64,000 bases of DNA from NCBI GenBank assembly GCA_963822485.1, contig CAWGHW010000031.1:1-64000 (forward strand), in the 5' to 3' direction. The translations under genes and the position numbers were made by a program. Of this stretch, positions 8,741 through 16,752 are shown piece by piece. The stretch comes from DASUBV01 sp963822485. Its GTDB lineage: Bacteria; Actinomycetota; Actinomycetes; Streptosporangiales; Streptosporangiaceae. Positions within the stretch are counted from its first letter, which is position 1, and each line of letters begins with the position of its first letter. The notes under the pieces are model-generated. The model searched no databases. It was not told the DNA's origin and worked only from the letters and a program-made list of their open reading frames with translations.

Positions 8741-10278
8741 TCTTCTTCGCCGCGCTCGCGGGATGTGCCAGTCCGCGGCCGCGCGCCGCGGCCGCTGTGA
8801 GCCGCGGCGCGCCGCGGCTCCTTGAACGCGGCAGACAGCCTGCGGCGCAGGGCAGGGTCGGCGAGGATAACCACGTCGTCACCGGACCGCAGGACAGTTC
8901 CGGCGGTGATGGGCAGGAGCTGGCCGTCCCGGACGACCAGGCTGACCCACGCCGCGCCGGGCAGCAGCGCGGGGAGGCCGCCGATCGCCGCGCCGTCAGC
9001 GGGCGAGCCGCCGCGGACAGTGAGCCGGTGCACGCCACGGGGTTCGGTTTGCAGCCGCACGCCCAGCGCCCACGGCTGCGGCTCGACCGGGCGCATCGGC
9101 ACGCGCAGCAGCCGGGCGGCGGCCGGAACGAGACTGCCCTGGACAACGACCGAGAAGATGACCACGACAGCCACGATCGAGTAGTACCGCTGCGCGTGGG
9201 GGATGTGCGCGCCAAGCAGGAAGCTGCCGAGCAGGATCGGCACGGCTCCCTTGAGCCCGGCGAACAGGATGAAGGCGCGTTCGCTGGCGGCGAGCCGGGC
9301 GGGCTTGAGGCACAGTCCGACCAGGAGCGGGCGGATGACGAACGCCACAGCAGCGCCGATAATGACGCCCGGCACCCACACATCGGCCCTGGCCAGCAGG
9401 GACAGGTCGACGGTCAGGCCCAGCACCGCGAAGGCGACGATCTCGGCCAGGCTGCCCAGCGCGTCATGGAAGCGCTCGATCTCCCGCTTATACGGCGCGG
9501 GCTGGTCGCCGAGCACGATCCCGGCGATGAACACGGCCAGGAATCCCGAGCCGTGGGCCAGCGTGGCGAGCCCGTAGATCAGCAGCGCGCTGGCCAGCGT
9601 CCGCAGCGGGTACAGCCCCTCTCCGGGCAGCGGCACCCGGCGCACGAACCACAGCAAGCCCAGCCCGCCCGCCAGGCCGATCACCGCGCCGGCCACGATC
9701 TGCACGGCGAACCCGGCCGCTACGCCGGCGACCGTTCCCAGGCTCAGACTGCCGGCGGCGACCAGGGCGGTCATGAGCGCGATCCCGACCGGATCGTTCG
9801 CTCCTGACTCGCCCTCCAGGATGGTCCCGCTGCGGCCCGCTACCTCGCGCTGGCCCAGCACCGAGAACACCATCGCCGGATCTGTCGGAGCGATCGCCGT
9901 GGCCACCAGCAGCGCGACATACCAGGCCAGGCCAATCGCATAGTGAAGCCCGGCGGCCGTCGCCGCCACCGTCAGGAACGTGCCCAGCACGCCGGTGGCG
10001 GCGATCGGCCGGGCAGCCGACCGGAACCGGGACCAGCCGATGCGCATGCCGCCGTCGAACAAGATGCACGCCAGTGCCACCGTGACGACCCGCCCGACAG
10101 CATGCTGAGGCGGGGAGTGCAGCGACGGGACAATCTTGACGGCGACCGCGGCGCCCACCAGCACGAGCGCCGGCGACGGGATCCTGATCAGCTGCGTCAG
10201 CCGATTCGACAGTACCGCCGCCAGCCCCACCGCGGCGACCAGCAGCACGAGCAGCGCAAACGGCTCAATATCGGTCAT
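8722..10278 (-). CDS. CPA1-family cation/proton antiporter with TrkA-C domain
   Basis: 518 residues. ATG chosen at 10278 because AGGAGG sits seven bases upstream. Twelve or more helices; the ion-site motifs are clear: IAPTDPAMVFSVLGQ (helix with the TDP pattern) and GESGANDPVGIALMTALV (the conserved ND of CPA1 exchangers). PYKREIERFHDALGSLAEIV and ERAFILFAGLKGAVPILLGS match the K+/Na+:H+ antiporters of the NhaP2/CvrA group. The cytosolic tail carries VRGGSPADGAAIGGL through LRSGDDVVILADPALRRR, a TrkA-C-type ligand domain. Expected role: proton-driven K+ or Na+ export under osmotic or alkaline stress. Confidence 0.88.
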   Translation of the reverse strand: MTDIEPFALLVLLVAAVGLAAVLSNRLTQLIRIPSPALVLVGAAVAVKIVPSLHSPPQHAVGRVVTVALACILFDGGMRIGWSRFRSAARPIAATGVLGTFLTVAATAAGLHYAIGLAWYVALLVATAIAPTDPAMVFSVLGQREVAGRSGTILEGESGANDPVGIALMTALVAAGSLSLGTVAGVAAGFAVQIVAGAVIGLAGGLGLLWFVRRVPLPGEGLYPLRTLASALLIYGLATLAHGSGFLAVFIAGIVLGDQPAPYKREIERFHDALGSLAEIVAFAVLGLTVDLSLLARADVWVPGVIIGAAVAFVIRPLLVGLCLKPARLAASERAFILFAGLKGAVPILLGSFLLGAHIPHAQRYYSIVAVVVIFSVVVQGSLVPAAARLLRVPMRPVEPQPWALGVRLQTEPRGVHRLTVRGGSPADGAAIGGLPALLPGAAWVSLVVRDGQLLPITAGTVLRSGDDVVILADPALRRRLSAAFKEPRRAAAHSGRGARPRTGTSRERGEEDQPKSS

Positions 10279-10535
10279 CTGGCCCCTCCTGGCGGGCAAC
10301 TCATCATGTCCCGACCAGGCTTCCCGGGGCGCCGCCTCCACTTTAACCCGGCAAGCTGCGTGCTAGCTGGAAGCAACCTGGCGGCCGGTCCCCGCCGACC
10401 CTGCTTGACGGGGAGCCAGCCGATGCCACGAAAGGTCAGCGTGACCACCCGACGCCGGGCAGGGCCCGGCCGCGCAGGCTTCGAGGAGAATGCTGTGACC
10501 CGCGGGCGCCCGCAGCGCCGGCGAGGATCGGGGTA

Positions 10536-10755
10536 ATGAGACCACTGCTGGCAATCCGCCTGCGGATCGCAGGGCCCAGCCGGGACCTGCGGGCCTACGA
10601 GCGGTTCTGGGTCGATGACCTAGGACTCGACGTGCTGTTCCGAGCCACCTCCGCAGCCGAAGGCGGCCATGCATGCGCTGCTGATGGTCGGATGGCCCGA
10701 CGCCGCATGGCACCGCGAGCTCGTCGGCGATCCGGACAAAGAGACGCCCCGCGGG
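10536..10755 (+). pseudogene. VOC/glyoxalase-family protein, N-terminal fragment with frameshift
   Basis: ATG at 10536 reads IRLRIAGPSRDLRAYERFWV and DDLGLDVLFRATSAAEGGHA, then after one base near 10665 the next frame continues HALLMVGWPDAAWHRELVGD with PDKETPRGP. This is the first beta-alpha-beta unit of a vicinal oxygen chelate protein, including the Glu of the WHLEL-type metal motif. The second half of the fold is absent. Confidence 0.55.
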
Positions 10756-10854
10756 CCGTGCGGTGGAAGGCGCCGCCGTCACGTGCTCCGGCCGGCCAGG
10801 CGAGCGGGAGGGCGGCAGGTGAGACCCGCGCTAGTCCGGGCGGTGCTGGTCCGG

Positions 10855-11562
10855 CTATCTCGGCGACGCGCTGCTGCTGCCGGGCGCGCGGGTCGCGGCC
10901 GGGGCCACGGCCGGCGGCGGCACCGTGGCCTTGGCCGAGTCCGACGTTCGCGCGCGTTCTTGCTGTGCGGCCCGCGCGGCGGTGTTGTCGTTGCGGATCG
11001 TCGCCCGCAGAGCGGCGACCGCGGCGTGGTACCTGGTCACGCCGGCCGGGGTGAGAGTGCGCAGCGGGATCTTCCCGCGCTGGGGCAGGAGATGAAGGAT
11101 CAGCGTGCGGTGGCTGACGGTCGCGTGGATGGTGGTGGACGCCCTGGTCAGCGTGAGGTCGGGACCTGACCGGGTTCCGGTGAATGACCACTGGCGGGCC
11201 GACAGGCGCTGGTGCGGGGCGGCGCCGGCGGGACTGTCGAGGATCAGGATGCCAGTGATCGCATGGCCGCGGCCGGGCTGCCACCGGACGTAGATGACGG
11301 TCAGTCCGGCGGCGCTCAGGTAGCTGGCCTGCCCGGGTCGCGGGCGCTGGTGCGGGCCGGGTGGCCCGGCCGCTTGGTGGCCGAGGACGGCGAGCGGCGC
11401 CAGTACCGCGGCCGCGGCGATGGTCGCTGCGGACGCGGCGACGGGTGCCCAGCGCCGTCGCCGTCCCGCCCGCCAGGCTGCCTCGGCTCTCAGCCGCGGC
11501 GCGGTGGCCTGCTCGGCGATCTCGCGCAGCGCGCTGGTGATGGGACCTTCGGTGCCGCTCAT
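10855..11562 (-). CDS. Membrane-anchored partner of SigE-type sigma factor (putative anti-sigma)
   Basis: 235 residues. ATG overlaps the sigma-factor stop by four bases (ATGA), so the two are co-translated. N-terminal cytosolic segment about residues 1-38 (SALREIAEQATAPRLRAEAA, basic end), one transmembrane helix at about 40-62 (APVAASAATIAAAAVLAPLA), then an extracytoplasmic domain of about 140 residues and a low-complexity tail. No zinc anti-sigma HxxxCxxC motif is seen. Position, topology and coupling suggest a regulator of the adjacent sigma factor, but the sequence itself shows no known family. Confidence 0.6.
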   Translation of the reverse strand: MSGTEGPITSALREIAEQATAPRLRAEAAWRAGRRRRWAPVAASAATIAAAAVLAPLAVLGHQAAGPPGPHQRPRPGQASYLSAAGLTVIYVRWQPGRGHAITGILILDSPAGAAPHQRLSARQWSFTGTRSGPDLTLTRASTTIHATVSHRTLILHLLPQRGKIPLRTLTPAGVTRYHAAVAALRATIRNDNTAARAAQQERARTSDSAKATVPPPAVAPAATRAPGSSSASPR

Positions 11563-12074
11563 TGGTGTATCTCGGTGCCGGATAGGCCAGCGGAGGCCAG
11601 GAACGACCTCAGCTGGGTGATGGCCTTGTGGGTCTGGCTGCGCACGGTGCCGACCGAGCAGCCCAGGATCTCGGCCACCTGCGCCTCAGGCAGGTCCTCG
11701 AGATAGCGCAGGACGAGCACGGCCCGCTTGCCGGCAGGCAGCGCCAGGAGCGCTTGCTGCAAGATCAGCCGCTCTTCGACGCTGGTCACTGGCATGGCCG
11801 CGGGCTGGTCCGGTACCTGGGCCATCGAGGTCTCGGGCCGCCGCGCCCGGCGGCGCCACCTGCTGACCTGCTCCCGGTACATGATCTGCCGGACATCGGA
11901 ATCGGGCGCGGTATGGATCCGCCCCCAGCGAGCCGCCGCGCTGGTCAGCGCAGTCTGGAGCAGATCCTCGGCAGCGTGCTGGCTGCCCGTGAGCACGTAC
12001 GCCAGGCGGATCAGGTCGGCCGACCTGGCCGCGGCGAACTCCGCGAACTCCTGCCGCGCCCGCTCATCCACCAC
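11559..12074 (-). CDS. SigE-type ECF sigma factor (sigma-70 family)
   Basis: 171 residues. Region 2 is ADLIRLAYVLTGSQHAAEDL followed by LQTALTSAAARW; region 4 is LRYLEDLPEAQVAEILGCSV with GTVRSQTHKAITQLR, a standard helix-turn-helix. The linker DVRQIMYREQVSRWRRR and length match the actinobacterial SigE-type (SACE/SCO-like) ECF group that is usually followed by a membrane protein, as here. Directs transcription of a small regulon; the target promoter is not evident in the window. Confidence 0.9.
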   Translation of the reverse strand: MVDERARQEFAEFAAARSADLIRLAYVLTGSQHAAEDLLQTALTSAAARWGRIHTAPDSDVRQIMYREQVSRWRRRARRPETSMAQVPDQPAAMPVTSVEERLILQQALLALPAGKRAVLVLRYLEDLPEAQVAEILGCSVGTVRSQTHKAITQLRSFLASAGLSGTEIHQ

Positions 12075-12191
12075 GACCCCCTGTCCTCAGCCGTAAAGAC
12101 GCCCGCCCGTCCCCGGGCTAATGCCGCGGCGACCCAGATTCCCGCCAGCCCTCGCGGCGACGGCCAGACCGCGGCCTGTGTTCACTGCCTG

Positions 12192-12575
12192 ATGAGCCGG
12201 ACCTCGCGGGCGGTCATCCGTGATGAGGCGCTGCGGCTGTTCGCGGCGAGCGTCCTCCCGGACGCCGCGACCATCCGCGATGTCGCGAGGGCGGCTGGTG
12301 TGTCTCCTGCGCTGGTCGTACGGCACTACCAGTCCAGGGACGGGCTGCGCGACGCGGTGGACGATCACCTGGCGCGTGTCCTGGAGGCGGTTCTGGCCGA
12401 GATAGTTAGACCCCGCCAGCGGGGGCCCGTTCGACCCGGCGACGCTGCCAGGCCTGGCCGACGCGGTAATCCGCCATCTTCCGGCTCCCCCGTCCTGGCC
12501 TATGCCGGGCGATGCTGATCGCCGGAGATCCGGCAGCGACTGCCCTGTTCCGCAGGCTGCACACCGCCAGCGAGC
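12192..12575 (+). pseudogene. TetR-family regulator, frameshifted and truncated
   Basis: ATG at 12192 gives SRTSRAVIRDEALRLFAASV and DVARAAGVSPALVVRHYQSR DGL, a complete TetR helix-turn-helix. After AEIVRPRQRG the frame is lost; the next frame gives PFDPATLPGLADAVIRHLPA, and a third gives AMLIAGDPAATALFRRLHTAS, the pattern of the TetR ligand domain (LLLSGDPAG..LFRR). The match stops abruptly and is followed within a few codons by the nitroreductase relic. Confidence 0.6.
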
Positions 12576-12902
12576 ACGCGTCGTCCTGGAAGTCGTCGAC
12601 CGCCCCCGCCCGGGCACCTACCTGGTGGCCTCCGGGTTCGGCGCCCGGGCCCAGTGGCTCCGCAACGTCGCCGTCAACCCGCAGGTCCGCGTCTACGCCC
12701 GCGGCCACCGGCCAGCGCCAGCGACAGCGCGGCTGCTCACCAGCGACGAGACAGCCGCGGCGCTGGCGGCCTACGCGGCCGGGCATCGCGCGTATGGGCG
12801 GTGCTGAAGCCGGCCTTCGAAGCGATTCGCGGCGCCCGGATCAGCGACCAGGGGACCAGCCTGCCGGTGATCGCCCTCGAACTTGCGGGCGGCGCCGGGT
12901 GA
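12576..12902 (+). pseudogene. F420-type nitroreductase relic (second copy), N-terminus lost and frameshifted
   Basis: The frame around 12576 reads ARVVLEVVDRPRPGTYLVAS and GFGARAQWLRNVAVNPQVRV, about 60 percent identical by eye to residues 57-100 of the protein at 19-627. Near 12790 the frame shifts and RAWAVLKPAFE-like sequence follows (VWAVLKPAFEAIRGARISDQ, then LPVIALEL). About 50 N-terminal residues are missing because the sequence is joined directly to the TetR relic. A deletion between two neighbouring genes explains the junction. Confidence 0.6.
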
Positions 12903-13176
12903 CGCGGAGGAGCATCCACGATGCTGCGGGCCGGATGGTCAAGCGCGCCCGGCACAACTCCTACCGGGGTCAAACGGCCCGGCGGCCACGGCACCGGCCA
13001 CTGACCGGTGACCAGCGCGCCCCCGGGCCAGATACTGGCTGGCGTGCCGCGCCGGGCGCGGTTACTGTTGCGCCCCCAAAGGCCCTTCAGCCGCGGTCAC
13101 AGGCCGCCGACCGCACGTCGGCGGGACCGCCGGGAGTCCAGCGGCGCGCGTAGTGACCCGCCGCGCATGCCGAGGG
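12903..13176. other. No recognisable gene
   Basis: About 270 bases after the nitroreductase relic. Open frames here are short or lack homology by eye, and no ribosome site, hairpin or repeat stands out. Confidence 0.4.
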
Positions 13177-13407
13177 CTAGGCGTCGCCCTGGACCTCGAT
13201 GACGGCTGTGTCGTCCGGGTGCGCATGCCGGGCGTGGTCCCAGGCGGCCCTCTCGGCGCAGGCTGCGTCGCGGCAGGTGGTCGGGTGCTCGGCCGGGCTG
13301 TCCTGTCCGCCGCAGGCCGGGTGCCCGCAGCCGTAGACCCACTGGTGCTTACCGTGCCCGTGGTGCTGGCGCCGGGCGATGATCTCGTAGGTAATTCCCC
13401 CGCTCAT
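13177..13407 (-). CDS. Hypothetical Cys/His-rich small protein
   Basis: 76 residues starting MSGGITYEIIARRQHHGHGK. It contains YGCGHPACGGQ and CRDAACAERAAWDHARH, that is four to five Cys and many His in a zinc-ribbon-like spacing, and ends DTAVIEVQGDA. Composition looks coding, but no good ribosome site precedes the ATG and no family is recognised. It stands between relics. Confidence 0.4.
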   Translation of the reverse strand: MSGGITYEIIARRQHHGHGKHQWVYGCGHPACGGQDSPAEHPTTCRDAACAERAAWDHARHAHPDDTAVIEVQGDA

Positions 13408-13507
13408 GCGGTGGTGATACCCGGCAGCGGCTCCGCAACGCGGCCACCTGCCCGCCGGCGTCTAACCGCGGGATCGGCGCGGTGGCCGCCGAGGGCCGCC
13501 GGCATCG

Positions 13508-13720
13508 CTAGGGGACGCGGAGCTGCTGGCGTGCCTCGCGGGCGATCTGCAGGTCTTGCGTACGGTGAACACGAGGGTCCTCACGGTTGCTCCGGCCGCG
13601 GTGATGTCGCAGCTGTCACGGACGTCGTTGTTACTCGCCCACGCCGCCGGTGAAGGCGAGCATGTCGATTCCGGCCGCGGAGCTCACCGCTGCGATCCCG
13701 GCCCCAGCACGGCTGCTCCT
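13508..13720 (-). pseudogene. Acetate kinase, C-terminal relic
   Basis: Reading three frames on the minus strand gives GIAAVSSAAGIDMLAFTGGV GE, then NNDVRDSCDITAAGATVRTL VFTVR, then QDLQIAREARQQLRVP and TAG. LDALVFTGGVGE near the end of the protein and a final REDLEIARQ motif are hallmarks of acetate kinase (ASKHA fold). Only the last about 70 residues remain, with two frameshifts; the catalytic domain is absent. Confidence 0.55.
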
Positions 13721-14007
13721 CAGCGAGGAGACAGCCGCGGCGCGCAGCCTACGCATATGCCTTTCACCGGACCGTCCGGACCGGACACGGCATGTTGTAG
13801 GCCCGTCACGGCGCGATTACCGCCGGGCGCCGGCCTGGTCGAAGGCCGCCAGGTCGGCGAGATCGGGCTCGTCGATCTGGGTCCGGTCGACATCGGCTGT
13901 GAGCACGGCGAACTGGCGGCTGCACCGGGATCGGGCCCGGTGCCCGATCTGGCGGCATTCGGGGAATCGTCAGCCTGGCCGGGTTACGGTAGAGGCGGGA
14001 GGGATCG
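13721..14007. other. No recognisable gene; possible unassigned protein tail on minus strand
   Basis: One minus-strand frame reads FAVLTADVDRTQIDEPDLAD LAAFDQAGARR before a stop near 13814 and looks protein-like, but it has no start and I cannot place it in a family. Nothing else is apparent. Confidence 0.3.
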
Positions 14008-14130
14008 ATGTCGGGTGTTAAGAATCGGCTGGCGGGCGGGCGGCACGCCCGATCAGGCCCTGTCGGCTGGCGCGGCCTGCTGAAGGCCTCCCTGATCCTG
14101 GGCGCGGCCGGTGCCTTCGTCATGCAGTGA
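14008..14130 (+). CDS. 40-residue membrane peptide coupled to lipase gene
   Basis: ATG at 14008 follows GGAGGG with 5-6 bases spacing. The product MSGVKNRLAGGRHARSGPVG has a basic N-terminus and ends with a hydrophobic stretch (WRGLLKASLILGAAGAFVM Q). Its TGA overlaps the GTG start of the lipase gene in GTGA, so the small gene probably serves as a translational leader for the lipase, or encodes a small membrane partner. The frame has a strong ribosome site while the lipase has none of its own, which supports coupling. Confidence 0.5.
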   Translation: MSGVKNRLAGGRHARSGPVGWRGLLKASLILGAAGAFVMQ

Positions 14131-14936
14131 GCATGACCATCTGGTACCGCGGTCTTCCCGCGCGGCGCCGGCGTTTTGTTGCGGGGGTGACCCTGCTGGC
14201 CGCGGTCGGTGCCTGCGCGCTCACCGTCACGATTGTCGCCGGCCGCGCCGGGGACAGCGCGCCGGCCGGTTATCCCTCGCAGGGTCAGCCCGGGCCGGTG
14301 CTGCTCGTTCCCGGCTACGGCGGCAGCACCGCCGGGCTGGTGGTGCTGGCCAGGCGGATCCGGGCGACCGGACGGGCGGCCACGGTCCTCCGCCTGCCCG
14401 GTAACGGGACTGGCAGCCTGATCCGGGACGCTGGAGTGCTGAATCAGGCGGTCAGCCGCGCGCTGCGCGGCAGGGCGCCCTCGGTGGACGTGATCGGCTA
14501 CTCGGCGGGCGGCGTCACCGCGCTGCTGTGGGCGCGCGAGGATAACGGGGATCGCAAGGCCCGGCGGGTGGTCACTCTCGGCTCCCCGTTCCACGGAACC
14601 ATGCTGGCGACCTCGGCTCAGGGATTCGCGCCGAGCGCCTGTCCCGCCGCCTGCGTCCAGCTGATTCCCGGCAGCAACTTGCTGGCCGGGCTGGCTGCGG
14701 GCGTGCCCCCGCGGCTGCCCTGGCTGTCGCTGTGGACGACTGACGACAAGACCGTGACCCCGCCGGCCTCGGCCCGGCTGGCGGGCGCGATTGACGTACC
14801 CGTGCAGTCGGTCTGCCCGCAGTTGCGGATCAGCCATTCGCAGCTGCCGACGAGCCCGGTAGTGGCCGCCATGGTGATCCGGGCCATCGGGACGGCGCCG
14901 ATCGCGCACCCTCGTCCGGCAGATTGCGGGACCTGA
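14127..14936 (+). CDS. Secreted or membrane-anchored alpha/beta-hydrolase (triacylglycerol lipase type)
   Basis: 269 residues; GTG at 14127, or ATG two codons later. Residues 17-38 form a signal anchor (VAGVTLLAAVGACALTVTIV). GPVLLVPGYGGSTAGLVVLA is the oxyanion-hole region, VDVIGYSAGGVTALLWA holds the nucleophile Ser in GYSAGG, TTDDKTVTPP supplies the Asp and RISHSQLPTSP the His. Two or more cysteines (CPAAC, VCPQ, DCGT) could form disulfides outside the cell. Organisation matches class 2-type actinobacterial lipases that hydrolyse esters of fatty acids. Confidence 0.85.
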   Translation: MSMTIWYRGLPARRRRFVAGVTLLAAVGACALTVTIVAGRAGDSAPAGYPSQGQPGPVLLVPGYGGSTAGLVVLARRIRATGRAATVLRLPGNGTGSLIRDAGVLNQAVSRALRGRAPSVDVIGYSAGGVTALLWAREDNGDRKARRVVTLGSPFHGTMLATSAQGFAPSACPAACVQLIPGSNLLAGLAAGVPPRLPWLSLWTTDDKTVTPPASARLAGAIDVPVQSVCPQLRISHSQLPTSPVVAAMVIRAIGTAPIAHPRPADCGT

Positions 14937-14971
14937 CCAGGTGGCCGCCGCCGGCCCGGCCGGGAGCGCGG

Positions 14972-15817
14972 TCAGCTCGTGATGTCCTTGGTCGCGAAAT
15001 GCGCCCAGGCGGCGGCGAGGAAGACCGCGACATAGACGCCCTGCACGCCCAGGCCTCGCTCGATGTTGCGCCACAGGATCGGCTCGCGGAAGAAATCTAT
15101 CCATGCCAGCCAGTAGCGGGTCGGCAGGTAGGGAGCGATCGCCGACGCCGAGTTCAAGGTGATCAGGACCTGGCTGGTGATCAGGGCCCCGAGTGCTCCC
15201 AGCGCGGCGCCGAGAGCGGAGTCGGTGACCGTTGACAGGAACAGCGCGATCGCCGCGACCCCCAGCATGGACACCGAGATGAAGGCCACCGCGCCGAGTA
15301 TCCGCAGCAAGAGGTCGGCTGGGGAGAGGCCGGCACCCGAGAGCGACGTGGCGGCCAGGTTGGACGCGGTGAGCCCGCCTGGAGTGGCCGCGACCGGCTT
15401 CGAGCCGAACAGCAGTATTCCGGTGATGTAGGCCGTCGCCGCGATCAGGACCACCGCGGCCAGGACGTAGGCGACAACCGCGACGAGCTTGGCGGTGAGC
15501 AGCCGGGCGCGCCCGACGGGCCGGGCCAGCAGGTACCGGAGCATGCCCGACGCGGCCTCGCCGGCGATGGAGTCGCCCCCAACCACGGCCACGGCGATCG
15601 GCAGGAACACGGGCAGCACTATCGCCAGCGCCACCGCGGGGTACAGCGATCCGCTGGCCAGCACGTCCGACAGCAGCGTCGGTCCCTGACCAGGCGGCGG
15701 GACCAGATGGGTAACGGCCACGAACACCGCGACGATCACCGGGAGGGCGCACAGGAGGGCCAGGCTGACCCAGTTCCGCGGGCGGCGCGCGAGCTTCACG
15801 AGCTCGACCCTAATCAC
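14972..15817 (-). CDS. ABC-2 type transporter permease
   Basis: 281 residues with six predicted helices: about 16-36, 60-85, 105-135, 160-190, 195-215 and 250-270. Starts MIRVELVKLARRPRNWVSLA, the amphipathic entry of ABC-2 permeases, and GDSIAGEAASGMLRYLLARP is the conserved cytosolic coupling segment. Last gene of a three-gene operon; its ATG overlaps the ATPase stop by four bases. Confidence 0.86.
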   Translation of the reverse strand: MIRVELVKLARRPRNWVSLALLCALPVIVAVFVAVTHLVPPPGQGPTLLSDVLASGSLYPAVALAIVLPVFLPIAVAVVGGDSIAGEAASGMLRYLLARPVGRARLLTAKLVAVVAYVLAAVVLIAATAYITGILLFGSKPVAATPGGLTASNLAATSLSGAGLSPADLLLRILGAVAFISVSMLGVAAIALFLSTVTDSALGAALGALGALITSQVLITLNSASAIAPYLPTRYWLAWIDFFREPILWRNIERGLGVQGVYVAVFLAAAWAHFATKDITS

Positions 15818-16752
15818 GGGGAAGCATCCTTCCGATCGGCCCCGGCTGGGCGGTCAACGCGGTCCGCGCCCGCGCTGGTCAGGGAGAGCACGAGGTCTTC
15901 AAGCGACTGCCGCTCGGGCCGGAGCTCCTCAACCGGGATGCCCGCCGCGACCAGGCGCGCGTTGAGCGCGGCCGAATCCGGCGCCGTCACGATCAGCTGG
16001 TCGCCGTCGCGGCGGCTGACCTCTCCGTCCAGCGCGGCGGCCACGCGGTCAGGGTCGGCACTGCGCACCACCACCCGGCCGGTCGGGGCGTGCAGCGACG
16101 CGAGATCGTCCTGCAAGACCAGCCGCCCGCGATCGACGATGCCAACCCGCGTGCACAGCAGCTCGACCTCACTGAGCTGATGGCTCGACAGGAAGATCGT
16201 GGTCCCGGCCGCGCTGAGCTCCACCATCAGCTCACGCATCTCGCGGATGCCGCGAGGATCGAGGCCGTTGGCCGGCTCATCGAGGATGAGCAGGCGGGGA
16301 GCCCGGAGCAGCGCGGCAGCCAGCCCCAGCCGCTGCCGCATCCCGAGCGAGTACTTGGCCACCGCGCGGTCGTCGATCCCGGCCAGCCCGACCCGCTCCA
16401 GCGCCTCGCTGATCCTGGCCCGCCGGGTGCGGCGGCTGCCGGCGCGGCCCGCGGCATCGATCAGGGCGAGATTCGCGCGCCCGGACAGGTGCGAGTAGGC
16501 GGACGGCCCTTCTACCAGCGAGCCGACCTGCGCCAGGACTTCGCGGGCATGAGATGGCATCGGCTGGTCCATGATCTCGATCTCGCCGCTGGTGGCATAG
16601 ACCAGGCCCAGCAGCATCCGGATCACCGTGGTCTTCCCGGACCCGTTGGGACCGAGGAAGCCGTACCGGTCCCCGTCGCGAACATCCAGGTCGACATGAT
16701 CGACGGCAGGGAAGCTGCCGAATCGCTTGGTCAGCGCCCGGGTGACGATCAC
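15814..16752 (-). CDS. ABC transporter ATP-binding protein
   Basis: 312 residues. Walker A FLGPNGSGKTTVIRML, signature KYSLGMRQRLGLAAALL, Walker B LLILDEPANGLDP and the switch His in SSHQLSEVE. The C-terminal about 80 residues (TGRVVVRSADPDRVAAALDG onward) form the extension common to ABC-2 drug or lipid exporters. Four-base overlaps on both sides tie it to the LolA-like gene before and the permease after, so all three are one operon. Substrate unknown. Confidence 0.9.
   Translation of the reverse strand: MIVTRALTKRFGSFPAVDHVDLDVRDGDRYGFLGPNGSGKTTVIRMLLGLVYATSGEIEIMDQPMPSHAREVLAQVGSLVEGPSAYSHLSGRANLALIDAAGRAGSRRTRRARISEALERVGLAGIDDRAVAKYSLGMRQRLGLAAALLRAPRLLILDEPANGLDPRGIREMRELMVELSAAGTTIFLSSHQLSEVELLCTRVGIVDRGRLVLQDDLASLHAPTGRVVVRSADPDRVAAALDGEVSRRDGDQLIVTAPDSAALNARLVAAGIPVEELRPERQSLEDLVLSLTSAGADRVDRPAGADRKDASP

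Noticed and set aside
13806..15752. Long minus-strand open frame of 648 codons
   Set aside because: It is antisense to the lipase, continues in another frame of the ABC permease and is Arg/Gly/Pro-rich without any domain: a base-composition artefact.
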